A DNA stretch of 50,277 nt from Nitrospirota bacterium (GCA_015233245.1 JADFYB010000005.1:1-50277), one strand, 5' to 3'; positions 23,432 through 33,062 are shown, counted from the stretch's first letter. A program made the numbers and translations. Notes: generated by a model not told the origin, from the letters alone.

Positions 23432-25626
23432 TTACACTCCTATTTTTAATAATGCTCCAACCTGATAAATTACAAATGCCGCCACCCAGGCAAGAGACAA
23501 TTCATAAGAGACTGCAACACCAAACCATTTCCATGAACCAAACTCATGCTTAAACGCTGCAGCCGTAACCATGCACGGCATATAAATCAACACAAACACC
23601 ATAAATGCGTAAGCACTAAGAGGGCTGAAAGCCCCGTGTATAGCAGAAATCAGCGGTGACGGGGTCTCTTTTGGCCCCCCTCCGCCTATACTTGATATCA
23701 TAAGGGATGAAAAAACATTCCTTACCGAGTCACTGCACGCCTTTATAAATGAAATGATTAACTCTCTTAGATCATCTGCCACAGAAAATGTCTTTTTAGC
23801 TTCCCCCTTTTTTGTGCCGGCATATATCTCCCCATCGTGCTGACCACTATTTCTTTGGCTACAACACCTGTTATGAGAGAAGATACCGCCTCCCAATTGC
23901 CAAAGCCAAGTGGTTTAAAAACCGGCGACAGCACCCTTCCGGCCTGTCCAAGATAAGAATCCCTTTTGTTTTCAATCCCCCACGGCAGATTAAAGAGAAA
24001 CCAGATAAGTATTGACATAGCAAAAATATACGTTCCCGCTTTTGCTACAAAATGCTTTCCCTTTTCCCAGCTATGAACCATAAGGTTATTAAAGGAGGGA
24101 ATCCGATACGGCGGTAACTCCATGATAAACATCGAGACCTCTCCCTTAAACAGCGATTTCCTGAAGATGATTCCTACTAAAAACGCAAGTAATATTCCAA
24201 GCACATACAGCGACCACAACACAGTTCCTGAGTGTGCGCCAAAAAACACACTGACAAACAGGATATACACAGGGAGCCTTGCGCTGCAAGACATTAAAGG
24301 AATAAGCAGGGCTGTGAGGATTTTGTCCGCACCAGTCTCAAGCGTGCGGGTAGCATAAATAGCCGGCACATTACAGCCAAACCCAAGCAGCATTGGAATA
24401 AAAGACTTTCCATGCAGACCCACAGTGTGCATAAGCCCATCCATTACAAAAGCCGCCCTTGCCATGTATCCGCTTCCCTCTAAAAACGTGATGAAAAACA
24501 TCATCGTAAAAATCATTGGGAAAAAAGTTAGCACAAGGCCGACTCCGGCTATAACCCCCTCGGTAAGAAGTGAGACCGTCCACTGTGGCGCACTCATCAG
24601 CACTAACAGTGCCCTCAGCCATGTTGTTACAGGACCTGAGAAGGCTCCGCTTATCCAATTAGAAAATGGCGCTGATATGTCAAAAGTCAACTTAAAAATA
24701 AACCATATAAATACAAGAAAAATGGGAATGCCAAGATACTTGTTAAGCAGTAGCTTATCAATTTTTTCAGTGAACTCAATTTTAGGTACAAGCGGTCTTG
24801 ACAGCACCTCGTGTGCAAGGCCGGATGAGATCGCATACCTGGCATCTGCTATAACAGACCGTATATCGGTGTCATGAGCTTCTCTGATGTGCTCTGTAGC
24901 TCTGCTAATTATATCAGGGCTGGCAACTGCCTCAAACTCTCTTGTTATTACAGGATCACCCTCCAATACCATGTATGAAAGCCACTTTAGAGGATATTTA
25001 CTCTTAGCCTCCGGATAGTGTCGTTGTGTCTCCTCTTTGACAACTTGCATGGCTGATTCAACATCCTCGTCATAAACAAGCTGTTTTGGTTTTCTGTCGC
25101 CACGATTGCCGCTTAACGATATGTTTACTACGGCATCTAATAGTTCTGACACTCCTTGTTTTTTCCTTGCCACTGTGGGGACAACAAAAATACCAAGCAT
25201 CTCGGCCATTTTCCTATAATCTATTTTATACCCCTTTTTCTCTGCCTCATCGTATATATTAAGAGCCATTATTATGGGAATTTCAAGCTCCATCAGTTGA
25301 ATAGTAAGGCTTAGGTTTCTCTCAAGATTAGTAGCGTCAACAACATTTATTATACAATCCGGTTTGTCATTTAAGAGAAAGGTTCTGGCTATAACCTCAT
25401 CTTGCGAAAAAGGACTCAGGCTATATACGCCGGGTAAATCAACAAGTTTTATCTCTATATCACCGTGCACAAACACTGCTTCTTTTTTCTCCACCGTTAC
25501 ACCCGACCAGTTGCCCACATGAAGCCTGCTACCGCATATGGCATTAATCAGGGTTGACTTACCAGCATTGGGGTTTCCGGCTACTGCTACAGTTATATAT
25601 TTTTTTGGATTAGTTACTTCTGTCAT
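23432..25626 (-). pseudogene. feoB: ferrous iron transporter FeoB, interrupted by a one-base frameshift
   Basis: Two overlapping track ORFs (25626-23767 and 23896-23432) are one gene of about 731 codons. The GTPase domain is complete: GNPNAGKSTLINA (G1), VDLPGVYSLSPF (G3) and NIYDEA (G4). The membrane part has the FeoB Cys-containing gates (GFGCNVPAIYATRTLE, LMSCSARLPVYIL) and the FLEGSGYMARAAFVMDG motif. After VVAKEIVVSTMG, near codon 599, the frame changes: GRYMPAQKR should read GEIYAGTKK. One G is missing from the run at 23830-23833 (plus strand cccc). It is either a real inactivation or phase-variable tract, or a sequencing error. FeoB moves Fe(II) across the inner membrane. Its ATG overlaps the stop of the fur-feoA gene. 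Confidence 0.88.
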
Positions 25627-26402
25627 ATCTGTCCATCCCTTTTAACCATTATTTTCATGGCAAGCCCTCTTGCCAGGGCGATGCGTGAATCGTCAACTTT
25701 AAACAGCACCGGACCGCGTCCTTTGTTGTTAAGCATTTCCACCACTTTCCCGGCCCTTATCCCTAACTCCTGAACCCTGTTGTGGTGGGCCGTTATTGAT
25801 TTGTTCTCTGGTGCTTCAGTATCTGAGTGTATGCTGTCCTCCAATATAAACTCTGTAACAACAGCCTTGCTGCCTATTTCCAATCTGGCAAGCGGCATTG
25901 TCTCAGCAACAGCAGATTTCATTGCACCACTGGTATCCTTGTACCCCTTATGCAATTGCGATATATTATTATGAAAGAGACAATCACTACAAACTCCAAA
26001 CAAATCCATCCGGTGCTTTGTAATTTTAAACCCGTGCTTTTTAGCTATTAATTCCTGCTGTTTCTCAATTTTTTCATCATAAATCTCAATTTTTTTACTG
26101 CATTGTAAGCACACTAAATGATCATGGTGGCCAACACCGATGTTGGGTTCATAGCGGTGTATCCCATCCCCAAATTCGCACTCACGGGCTATTGCCGAGT
26201 CAGTCAAAAGCTTTAGAGTTCTATAAACTGTTGCCTGGCCGACAGAGCTGTCCTTAGCACTTACTATGTTATACAGCTCTTCAGAGGAAATATGCTTAGC
26301 GTTAGAGAGAAAAACCTCAAGTATTAACTCACGCTGTGTTGTCATCTTAAGCTGTCGGCTGTTAAGGTATTGCTCAAATTCCAACTTTGCTTCATTAATC
26401 AT
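25623..26402 (-). CDS. Fur-family regulator fused to FeoA domain
   Basis: 259 residues. Residues 1-145 are a Fur repressor: winged helix with KMTTQRELILEVFL and SVGQATVYRTLKLL, the metal region GHHDHLVCLQC near 93, and a final CSDC zinc site. After a linker, residues 170-259 are a FeoA SH3-like domain: PLARLEIGSKAVV, the HHNRVQELGIRAGKVVEMLN core and DSRIALARGLAMKIMV. FeoA is normally a separate 75-90-residue helper of FeoB. Here the iron sensor and FeoB helper are one chain. The stop overlaps the feoB start by 4 bases. A Fur box and a consensus promoter lie just upstream, so it should control itself and feoB. Confidence 0.9.
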   Translation of the reverse strand: MINEAKLEFEQYLNSRQLKMTTQRELILEVFLSNAKHISSEELYNIVSAKDSSVGQATVYRTLKLLTDSAIARECEFGDGIHRYEPNIGVGHHDHLVCLQCSKKIEIYDEKIEKQQELIAKKHGFKITKHRMDLFGVCSDCLFHNNISQLHKGYKDTSGAMKSAVAETMPLARLEIGSKAVVTEFILEDSIHSDTEAPENKSITAHHNRVQELGIRAGKVVEMLNNKGRGPVLFKVDDSRIALARGLAMKIMVKRDGQI

Positions 26403-26437
26403 ATTAGATCCCCAATCTGGTGAAATGTTTGATAAAC

Positions 26438-26456
26438 GATATTGATTATCATTCTT
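26438..26456. promoter_or_regulatory. Fur box between fur-feoA and the MFS gene
   Basis: GATATTGATTATCATTCTT matches the 19-base Fur consensus GATAATGATAATCATTATC at 15 positions. A further half-site, ATTATCAT, follows. It covers the predicted transcription start of fur-feoA and is about 125 bases from the MFS gene, so it may serve both. Confidence 0.8.
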
Positions 26457-26459
26457 ATT

Positions 26460-26488
26460 ATCATATATTAAAAAACTATGCCTGTCAA
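26460..26488 (-). promoter_or_regulatory. promoter of the fur-feoA/feoB operon
   Basis: On the minus strand TTGACA, 17 bases, TATGAT. The start point falls inside the Fur box, the usual arrangement for iron repression. Confidence 0.7.
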
Positions 26489-26504
26489 GTACAATATGAC
26501 AATC

Positions 26505-26534
26505 TTGAATTCTTCAAAAAATTTATTGTATATT
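26505..26534 (+). promoter_or_regulatory. possible promoter of the MFS gene
   Basis: TTGAAT, 18 bases, TATATT, about 45 bases upstream of the GTG start. Moderate match. Confidence 0.35.
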
Positions 26535-26579
26535 GGCTTCTTATATGTTTAAATTTAACTGCCAGACGGTGGGAAAATA

Positions 26580-27749
26580 GTGTCAACGTATATGGTCATG
26601 TGCATTGCTGGGCTTTTTGCGATATTTAGTACCACAATGGCTAAAAGTCCGGTTCTGCCCCTGTATGCCGCATATCTGGGGGTTGGAACATCAGGGATAG
26701 GGGTTATAGCCTCAATCTCACCTATAGCCGGTATAACGTGCAGTATTCCGGCTGGAATACTTGCAAGCAGGTACGGCAGTAAGAGGATGCTAGTTGTTGC
26801 CTCATGTGTTTTTTTTACTGCACCACTGCTGTATCTTTTAGCGTCAAATGTCGTGTATCTGTCGCTTGTAAGGTTCTATCACGGGCTGGCTACGGCTATA
26901 TTTATTCCTGTGGCTATGTCTGTTATCTCTGGTTTACATGTTGAAAAAAGGGGTCAATTACTGGGAACGTTTTCAAGTGCAACACTGACCGGAAGGTTTT
27001 TTGCGCCTATAGTAGGCGGCACTCTAATAGGCTTATTTGCAGCAGAGCACCGAATGGGTTTTAATGCAGTTTATGCGTTATGTTGTCTTAGCGGTCTGAT
27101 TACAATGCTTTTAATTTTTAAACTGCCGAAGGATGCTAATAATTTTGAGCCGCCAAAACGCACTGATATTATAAATATGCTGACAAAGTTATTGACACGC
27201 AGAGCAATACTGATTGCAGCAATGGTTGAGGCTGCAGTGCTTTTTTCTTATGGAACATTTGAGACGTTTTTACCGTTATATTTTCTAAGTAAAGGGCTTG
27301 ATCCTTATAAGATAGGGATAGTGCTTTCAGCTCAGATAATATCAGTGGCACTAAGCAAACCGCTCATGGGGAGGGTTTCCGATAAGCATGGCAGGGTTAA
27401 CCAGATAATAGCAGGGCTTCTGTTATGTACCTTATGTGCAGGGTTTATTAGTTTTGTAAACAGCCTCCTTACTGGATTAATAATTAGCATACTGTTTGGT
27501 CTGTGCAATTCGGTTGTGACCTCAGCGACATCAGCGCTGGTAGCAGACATAAGCAGCAAAGAGCAATTAAGCTCATCAATGGGAGTGTTTGCCTCAGTGA
27601 TGGATATAGGACACACGGCAGGACCTCTTGTATCAGGCATAGTTGCTGCATCTATTGGCCTAAACAGGGTGTTCTTTGTATCATCGGCAGTGCTTGTTGC
27701 CGCTCTTATAATGTTTATCTCTTACCGAAGGAGATTAGCTGGATTTTAG
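26580..27749 (+). CDS. MFS transporter, about 12 membrane helices
   Basis: 389 residues with alternating hydrophobic helices through its length. It has the MFS loop 2-3 motif (GILASRYGSKRMLV near 60) and its second-half echo (GRVSDKHGRVNQII near 263). Start is GTG after GGTGGGA; an ATG 12 bases in is possible. The substrate cannot be told from sequence. Divergent transcription across a Fur box from the Feo operon suggests an iron-linked role such as metal or siderophore/metabolite export. The C-terminal half has features of drug/sugar efflux MFS, for example LVADISSKEQLSSSMGVFAS. Confidence 0.85.
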   Translation: MSTYMVMCIAGLFAIFSTTMAKSPVLPLYAAYLGVGTSGIGVIASISPIAGITCSIPAGILASRYGSKRMLVVASCVFFTAPLLYLLASNVVYLSLVRFYHGLATAIFIPVAMSVISGLHVEKRGQLLGTFSSATLTGRFFAPIVGGTLIGLFAAEHRMGFNAVYALCCLSGLITMLLIFKLPKDANNFEPPKRTDIINMLTKLLTRRAILIAAMVEAAVLFSYGTFETFLPLYFLSKGLDPYKIGIVLSAQIISVALSKPLMGRVSDKHGRVNQIIAGLLLCTLCAGFISFVNSLLTGLIISILFGLCNSVVTSATSALVADISSKEQLSSSMGVFASVMDIGHTAGPLVSGIVAASIGLNRVFFVSSAVLVAALIMFISYRRRLAGF

Positions 27750-27869
27750 AAGGTTCAAACAACGGTCTTACCCCTACGTAACTATAAATTTAACATGCTT
27801 GCACGTAACTTCTCGGAGGTTTCATATAACCAAATATTAAGAGTATGCAATTTTACCCTATAAACAGAG

Positions 27870-28517
27870 CTATTTCATGAATTTTTCGGGAAACTGCTTT
27901 AAAATCCCATCCGCCAGGAGATCTGATATTACATACATATGCTCTTTCATTGTCTCCCATATCTTTGCCTCAGAATCAAAATCTTTTTTTGAAAGATCGT
28001 CTATCTGTGCAATATGGTGACCTCCATGCGCAACCAGGGCTGAAAAAAGTGTATCTTTTGGCCAGTTAGGATTAGCTGAACTCAAGAAGGTTGCAAGCTC
28101 ATCGGCATTCTTCGTTAACTTATCTACGGCTGCTTTTTGTGCTCCTTTTTTGCCTGCAAAAGTAGCATTCATATAATCTTTAACTGCACCATAATGTCCT
28201 GCAAAAAGCTTGAACAGCTTTTCGGAGGCATCTTTACCATAGTATGGGGTTATTGATTCTCCAATAGCCTTAGCATTCTGAACAACCTGTTCCTCCGCAA
28301 CTTTTGCGGCTGCCTTGTTACCATATTTTGTTGCAAATACCACATTCCTGACCCAAAATATATGTCCGGAATATAGGTCACGAAGGGCAAGCTTCACTTT
28401 AACGCTTTGAGGTACTTCTGCTATTCCCTTCATGTCCTCTGCAAAAGACGGAACAGATGCAACAAACAATAGCACGCTGAAAACCATAGTCAGAAACTTA
28501 AATGCATGTTTTTTCAT
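27870..28517 (-). CDS. periplasmic helical protein with conserved histidines
   Basis: 215 residues with a clear signal peptide (FKFLTMVFSVLLFVASVPSF-AED). I start it at 28517 because GGAGG precedes that ATG; the track start 28556 adds an out-of-place head. The mature part is helical, with spaced histidines: RDLYSGHIFWVRN, LFAGHYGAVKDY, LVAHGGHHIAQIDDL and MKEHMYVISDLL. This spacing looks like a four-helix bundle that could bind metal, in the manner of hemerythrin or DinB-like proteins. I know of similar uncharacterised secreted proteins but no function. It lies between the iron genes and an IS remnant and seems to be a single-gene unit. Confidence 0.75.
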   Translation of the reverse strand: MKKHAFKFLTMVFSVLLFVASVPSFAEDMKGIAEVPQSVKVKLALRDLYSGHIFWVRNVVFATKYGNKAAAKVAEEQVVQNAKAIGESITPYYGKDASEKLFKLFAGHYGAVKDYMNATFAGKKGAQKAAVDKLTKNADELATFLSSANPNWPKDTLFSALVAHGGHHIAQIDDLSKKDFDSEAKIWETMKEHMYVISDLLADGILKQFPEKFMK

Positions 28518-28630
28518 CTTTTCCTCCTTTTCTCTGTATTCAGGGTAAAATTGCATGTTTAATTATACTACATTATTCAAAACTGATAAACATATAAATT
28601 AGAATTGCCATAAGACACTGATATCAATTA

Positions 28631-29577
28631 GAGACCGTTGCAAAAAGATAGTTGCGAAATATACAAAAAGAAATAAATAATAGTATATATATAACGAAAT
28701 AAATAATGTGGGTAAAGAAATAGATGTCACATAAAGCGATGAATCAACTGAGTTTAGCTGTAGCATTGATAAAGACAAAGGCGGGTTTGAATCAGACCTT
28801 AGCTCATATAGATAAGAAAATAGATTGGCAAGGAATTGAGAAGATATTAAAGAAGTTGCACAGTAGTAAGAGAGGTCGTCCGAGCTATCCCCCCCTAATG
28901 ATGTTGAAGTGTCTGTTGCTACAGAATTGGTACAATCTGTCAGACTATGGACTGGAGGAGTCGTTGGATGATAGGCTGAGTTTCAGGAGGTTTCTGAGGT
29001 GGATGAGTATGCACCGGATCATTCAACGATAAGCCGTTTTCGAGACGAGCTGTTAAAGGATAAGCTAAAGGAGGAGATATTTTTGGAGTTGGAAAGGCAA
29101 TTTGATAATATGGGAATCCGGAAGCACAATGAACGTGTAAAGATAAAAGACGGTTTAATGTCAAAAGGGTGTTATAGGCGCAAATTAACAGAGCGAGAGA
29201 AATCAAGAAATAAGCTGCTTTCAAGATATAGGTCATCAGTGGAGCGAGTGTTTGGGACTTTGAAACGCAGTTATGGATATACCAGAGTACGTTACATAGG
29301 ATTACTGAAAAATGCTTTACACTTTAGTTTACTATGTTTTGCTTTTAACTTAAAAAAGATGAATCAACTCACAATGGCAGAAGTATAAATGGGACAGATG
29401 CGCCCAAAACCTAAAAATACCCAATATAGACCAGATTTAAGCCTGATATGAAAATTAAATATGAAGAAATAATAAAAAATAGAGTACGTTAAATGGACTA
29501 AAGATAGGTAAATCAAAAAATTTCCTTAATTGGAAAATACTCCTTCTCCGTTTTAGAGGATTTCGCAACAGTCTATA
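28631..29577 (+). mobile_element. decayed IS5-type insertion sequence
   Basis: Ends carry imperfect inverted repeats: left gagaccgttgcaaaaa (28631) and right, read inward, tatagactgttgcgaaatcc (29558-29577). Between them lies a transposase with a frameshift and an internal deletion. About 190 bases after the transposase remnant are non-coding. Confidence 0.7.
28724..29388 (+). pseudogene. IS5-family transposase, frameshifted and internally deleted
   Basis: The first piece (28724-29032) has the IS5 N-terminal domain, LHSSKRGRPSYPPLMMLKCL and LSDYGLEESLDDRLSFRRFL. The reading frame shifts near 29000 to DEYAPDHSTISRFRDEL, which continues the same protein. After QFDNMGIRKHNERVKIKDG about 100-150 residues are missing, including the first catalytic aspartates. 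It resumes at RKLTEREKSRNKLLSRYRSS then VERVFGTLKRSYGYTRVRY with the last catalytic glutamate region. It cannot be active without help in trans. Confidence 0.8.
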
Positions 29578-29687
29578 CTCGGTATTAATATGTAGATTGT
29601 ATCTGTGATAGGCAGCGCTCTTTCAGCATTTGGTTGATTAGCCACAAAAATATAGATATAAGCACCAGCGATAAGCAGCTTCATAAC

Positions 29688-31265
29688 TTATTTGCTTTCA
29701 CGTAGCAGTTTATACTCAATACTATCAAGAAGCGCCTGCCATGAGGCCTCAATTACATTTTCACTAACACCTACCGTGCTCCATTTCGTGGCATCATCGC
29801 CGGATTCAATCAACACCCGCACGCCGGTAGCAGTCCCCAATCCGGACTGAAGCACCCTTACCTTGTAGTCAAGCAGCTTTACAGAGTTCAACTCAGGATA
29901 GTGCTTATCCAGCGCTTTTCTTAACGCTTTGTCAAGAGCATTTACCGGACCGTTTCCCTCTGACACGGTGTGGACAATCGTACCGTCTTCATTATCTTTT
30001 GCAGGAAGCCTGAGTTTGACTGTTGCCTCGCATAGGCAGTCCTCATTACGTCCCCACTTTTCCACTATGACTCTGAATCCTAAAAGTTCAAATGCCTCCG
30101 CATATTGACCAGTCATTTTTTTAATCATAATTTCAAAGGACGCCTCGGCAGCTTCAAACTGGAAACCCTTGTTTTCCAGACTCTTAAGCTTGTGCAAAAG
30201 CCCTGATGCCTCATCATCTATTTTTAAGCCAAACTCCTCGGCTTTCCGTAAAATCGTACTTTTCCCTGCAAGATCAGACACCAGTATCCGCTGGGTATTT
30301 CCTACTGACTCAGGACTTATATGTTCATAGGTGCTGGCACACGCCCTGATAGCGCTTACGTGTATTCCCCCCTTATGGGCAAATGCGCTGTCGCCAACAA
30401 ACGGTTGCCTCTTTACGTGGCTTTGATTTGCTATCTCAGTAACAAAACGGGAAACTTCACGGAGTTTTTTCAACTTGTCATTGTCAATGCAGCGGATTTT
30501 ACGCTTAAGCTGTAGGTTTGGTATGATTGAGCACAGATTAGCGTTTCCGCATCTTTCCCCAATACCGTTAATTGTGCCCTGAACCTGCCTTACGTTAGCC
30601 AAAACCGCCTCTAAAGTGTTGGCAACCGCACAGTCGGAGTCGTTATGGGCATGGATGCCAAGTTTGACAGCTGTTCTACTTCTGACCTCCCGTGTAATCA
30701 GCCGTATATCATCGGGCAAGCAACCTCCGTTTGTTTCACAAAGAACTATGCAGTCGGCACCCGCATCCTCGGCAGCCTTAATACACTTAAGCGAGTACTC
30801 GGCATTACATAGATATCCCTGATAAAAATGTTCGGCATCAAAAAATACAGTTTTCCCGTGCTTTTTAAGGTACGTCACCGAGTCGTGTATCAGTTTCAGG
30901 TTGTCATCAAATGTGATTTTAAGCGCCTCCGTAACATGCAAATCCCAGGTTTTTCCGACAATTGTAACAACAGGGGTCTCAGCCTCAAGGAGATGCTTAA
31001 TATTAGTGTCCTTATAGACCGGATGTCCATGCCTGTGAGTGCTGCCAAAGGCTGCTATGCGCGCAGTTTTAAGTTTGAGCTTTCTCACCTCTTTAAAAAA
31101 CTCAACATCACGGGGGTTAGAGCCGGGCCATCCGCCCTCGATAAACGGAATCCCAAACTCGTCCAGTTCCACGGTTATGCGTAACTTATCCTCCACAGAA
31201 AACGATACGTCCTCAGACTGCGCACCGTCCCTGAGCGTTGTGTCATAAATTTCCACTGCATCCAT
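29688..31265 (-). CDS. cimA: (R)-citramalate synthase
   Basis: 525 residues, TIGR00977-type. It condenses acetyl-CoA and pyruvate to citramalate, the first step of the threonine-independent isoleucine route. The HMGL-like TIM barrel begins VEIYDTTLRDGAQSEDVSFS and includes GGWPGSNPRD, the metal-binding IHAHNDSDCAVAN near 200 and GTINGIGERCGNANL. The C-terminal LeuA-type allosteric domain (about 400-520) contains LDYKVRVLQSGLGTATGVRV, so feedback inhibition by isoleucine is expected. The SEDVSFSVEDK region distinguishes it from 2-isopropylmalate and homocitrate synthases. Divergent from xseA. Confidence 0.92.
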   Translation of the reverse strand: MDAVEIYDTTLRDGAQSEDVSFSVEDKLRITVELDEFGIPFIEGGWPGSNPRDVEFFKEVRKLKLKTARIAAFGSTHRHGHPVYKDTNIKHLLEAETPVVTIVGKTWDLHVTEALKITFDDNLKLIHDSVTYLKKHGKTVFFDAEHFYQGYLCNAEYSLKCIKAAEDAGADCIVLCETNGGCLPDDIRLITREVRSRTAVKLGIHAHNDSDCAVANTLEAVLANVRQVQGTINGIGERCGNANLCSIIPNLQLKRKIRCIDNDKLKKLREVSRFVTEIANQSHVKRQPFVGDSAFAHKGGIHVSAIRACASTYEHISPESVGNTQRILVSDLAGKSTILRKAEEFGLKIDDEASGLLHKLKSLENKGFQFEAAEASFEIMIKKMTGQYAEAFELLGFRVIVEKWGRNEDCLCEATVKLRLPAKDNEDGTIVHTVSEGNGPVNALDKALRKALDKHYPELNSVKLLDYKVRVLQSGLGTATGVRVLIESGDDATKWSTVGVSENVIEASWQALLDSIEYKLLRESK

Positions 31266-31334
31266 AGCCTTCTTTTATAACACATTCCGTGCGGTAAAAT
31301 AAAGATGCGCCAATTCACTTTCAAAAAGCTAAAT

Positions 31335-31343
31335 TGCTATAAT
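31335..31343 (+). promoter_or_regulatory. extended -10 promoter of xseA
   Basis: TGCTATAAT, an extended -10 with a weak -35. Transcription would begin about 14 bases before the xseA ATG, leaving a short leader containing CAGGAT. Confidence 0.45.
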
Positions 31344-31363
31344 GTCATGGGAGTTGTCAGGAT

Positions 31364-32776
31364 ATGATGAAAAAAAGACAAACACTTAGCCTTTATGAAT
31401 TTAATCTTCTGGTAAAAGAAGTGCTTGAGCATACGTTTGTTGAAAGCTATCTGATAACGGCAGAGATTGCCTCGTTAAATGTTGACGCCCGCGGACACTG
31501 TTACATGGAGCTGGTGGAAAAAGACGAGGGTGGAGTACGGGCTAACGCCTCAGCCCGGATATGGGCATCGTCATATAAATTAATCAAAGCAGAGTTTGAA
31601 AATGCTACCGGAGCTGCGCTCTCAAAAGGACTAAAGATACTCCTTGAGGCAACACTAACGTTTCATGAAAGATACGGGTTGAGTTTAATAGTAAAGTGGA
31701 TAGACCCCTCATATACGCTGGGTGAGATGGCAAGGAAAAAGCGCGAGATTCTTCAGAGGCTTGAGGTAGAGGGTATATTAAACCGCAACAAGTCGTTAGC
31801 GCTGCCACTTGTGATACAAAAAATAGCGGTGTTCTCTTCTAAAGGAGCGGCAGGGTTTGAGGATTTTATGAGACATCTGCAATCAAATCCTTATCGGTAC
31901 TTATTTCACGTAACACTGTATGAGACCGTAATGCAGGGGGACCGTGTGGAGGAGTCTTTTGTTGACTCACTCAGAAGGAGTCAGGCTCTTGCCGAACAAA
32001 TAGATGTTGTCGTAATCGTACGAGGCGGGGGGGGAGCGGTTGATCTGGATGCTTTCAATAGTTACTTAATCGGCAGAGGGATAGCTCTTTTAACCATTCC
32101 GGTCATATGCGGAGTAGGGCATGAGCGGGATCGCTCTGTAATAGATGAGGTTAGCCACACATCGGTAAAGACCCCGACTGCGGCTGCGGCTTTTATCATA
32201 GAGAGAACAAGAGCTTTTGAGGAGACTCTTGACAGCAGACTTAATGAATTGGTACTCACAGTCAGAGAAAGAGACAGCAGGCTTAACACTGAGCTGATTA
32301 CGCTTTCCAGGACTCTTGAGCATGGAGCCTCAGCGGCAATTTTAAGAAGCCGATATGCAATAAAATCCTACAGCACATCTCTCTATTTAACTCTTAAAAT
32401 AGTGCAACGGCACAGAAATCATGTCACAGTGCTTGGCGAAAAGTTTAAAACTATAGCAGTTGGTGATTTACGCGCTCTTAAGGTTAAACTTAGTTATCTC
32501 CGAGGCCGGCTGGAATTATCACTTAAACAACTGGTTAATAAACAACTGGAGAGATTAAAGGCGTTAACGACGTCTGCCGCTAACTTAAATCCTGAAAATG
32601 TACTGAAACGAGGCTATAGTATAACTATGGGCGAGGGCGGTGTGCTTATTAAAGCGGCAGAACAGGTAAAAGAGGGAATGAAACTTCAGACAGTTTTATC
32701 CTCCGGACAGATAGAGAGCACGGTGACAGGCACTATCAGTGCCTCAGCACCAATAATTAACAATAATGAGGTTTAA
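31364..32776 (+). CDS. xseA: exodeoxyribonuclease VII large subunit
   Basis: 470 residues, usual length 400-460. With XseB it forms exonuclease VII, which degrades single-stranded DNA from both ends to short oligonucleotides. The N-terminal OB-fold domain holds ITAEIASLNVDARGHCYMEL. The catalytic domain includes KIAVFSSKGAAGFEDFMRHL, VVIVRGGGGAVDLDAFNSYL and VICGVGHERDRSVIDEVSHT. A long coiled coil (about 270-420) follows, then the C-terminal NPENVLKRGYSITM. xseB follows at once, in the same operon. Confidence 0.95.
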   Translation: MMKKRQTLSLYEFNLLVKEVLEHTFVESYLITAEIASLNVDARGHCYMELVEKDEGGVRANASARIWASSYKLIKAEFENATGAALSKGLKILLEATLTFHERYGLSLIVKWIDPSYTLGEMARKKREILQRLEVEGILNRNKSLALPLVIQKIAVFSSKGAAGFEDFMRHLQSNPYRYLFHVTLYETVMQGDRVEESFVDSLRRSQALAEQIDVVVIVRGGGGAVDLDAFNSYLIGRGIALLTIPVICGVGHERDRSVIDEVSHTSVKTPTAAAAFIIERTRAFEETLDSRLNELVLTVRERDSRLNTELITLSRTLEHGASAAILRSRYAIKSYSTSLYLTLKIVQRHRNHVTVLGEKFKTIAVGDLRALKVKLSYLRGRLELSLKQLVNKQLERLKALTTSAANLNPENVLKRGYSITMGEGGVLIKAAEQVKEGMKLQTVLSSGQIESTVTGTISASAPIINNNEV

Positions 32777-32780
32777 ACAA

Positions 32781-33062
32781 ATGAAAAAGGAAAAAAAATA
32801 CTCAGAAGCCATACAAGAAATTGAGGCTATAATCACTGACATTGAGAATGAAACCATAGATGTTGATTTACTAACAGAAAAGGTTCGCACAGCAGTAGGT
32901 CTTATAAAGTTGTGCAAGTCGCGCCTGAGAAGCACCGAGGAGGAATTAGAAAATGTGCTCAAAGAATTTGAAAAACCCGATGAGCCGGAAAAACCCGATG
33001 ACACTGAGAACAACCCTAAAAGAAAAACTCAGATTGAGGAAAAGAACTCATTATTCTCGTGA
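32781..33062 (+). CDS. xseB: exodeoxyribonuclease VII small subunit
   Basis: About 93 residues. The core, YSEAIQEIEAIITDIENETI then DVDLLTEKVRTAVGLIKLCK, is the two-helix XseB fold that binds the XseA coiled coil. A charged tail rich in Glu, Pro and Lys (about 65-93) is longer than in E. coli. I use the ATG at 32781, four bases after the xseA stop, with GAGG nine bases before it; the track's 32766 start lies within xseA. Confidence 0.93.
   Translation: MKKEKKYSEAIQEIEAIITDIENETIDVDLLTEKVRTAVGLIKLCKSRLRSTEEELENVLKEFEKPDEPEKPDDTENNPKRKTQIEEKNSLFS

Noticed and set aside
23432-23896. Separate 154-codon gene downstream of feoB
   Set aside because: Its residues from 23 on continue FeoB exactly after one inserted base; the first 22 residues are an out-of-frame reading of FeoB. 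It is the second half of a frameshifted feoB.
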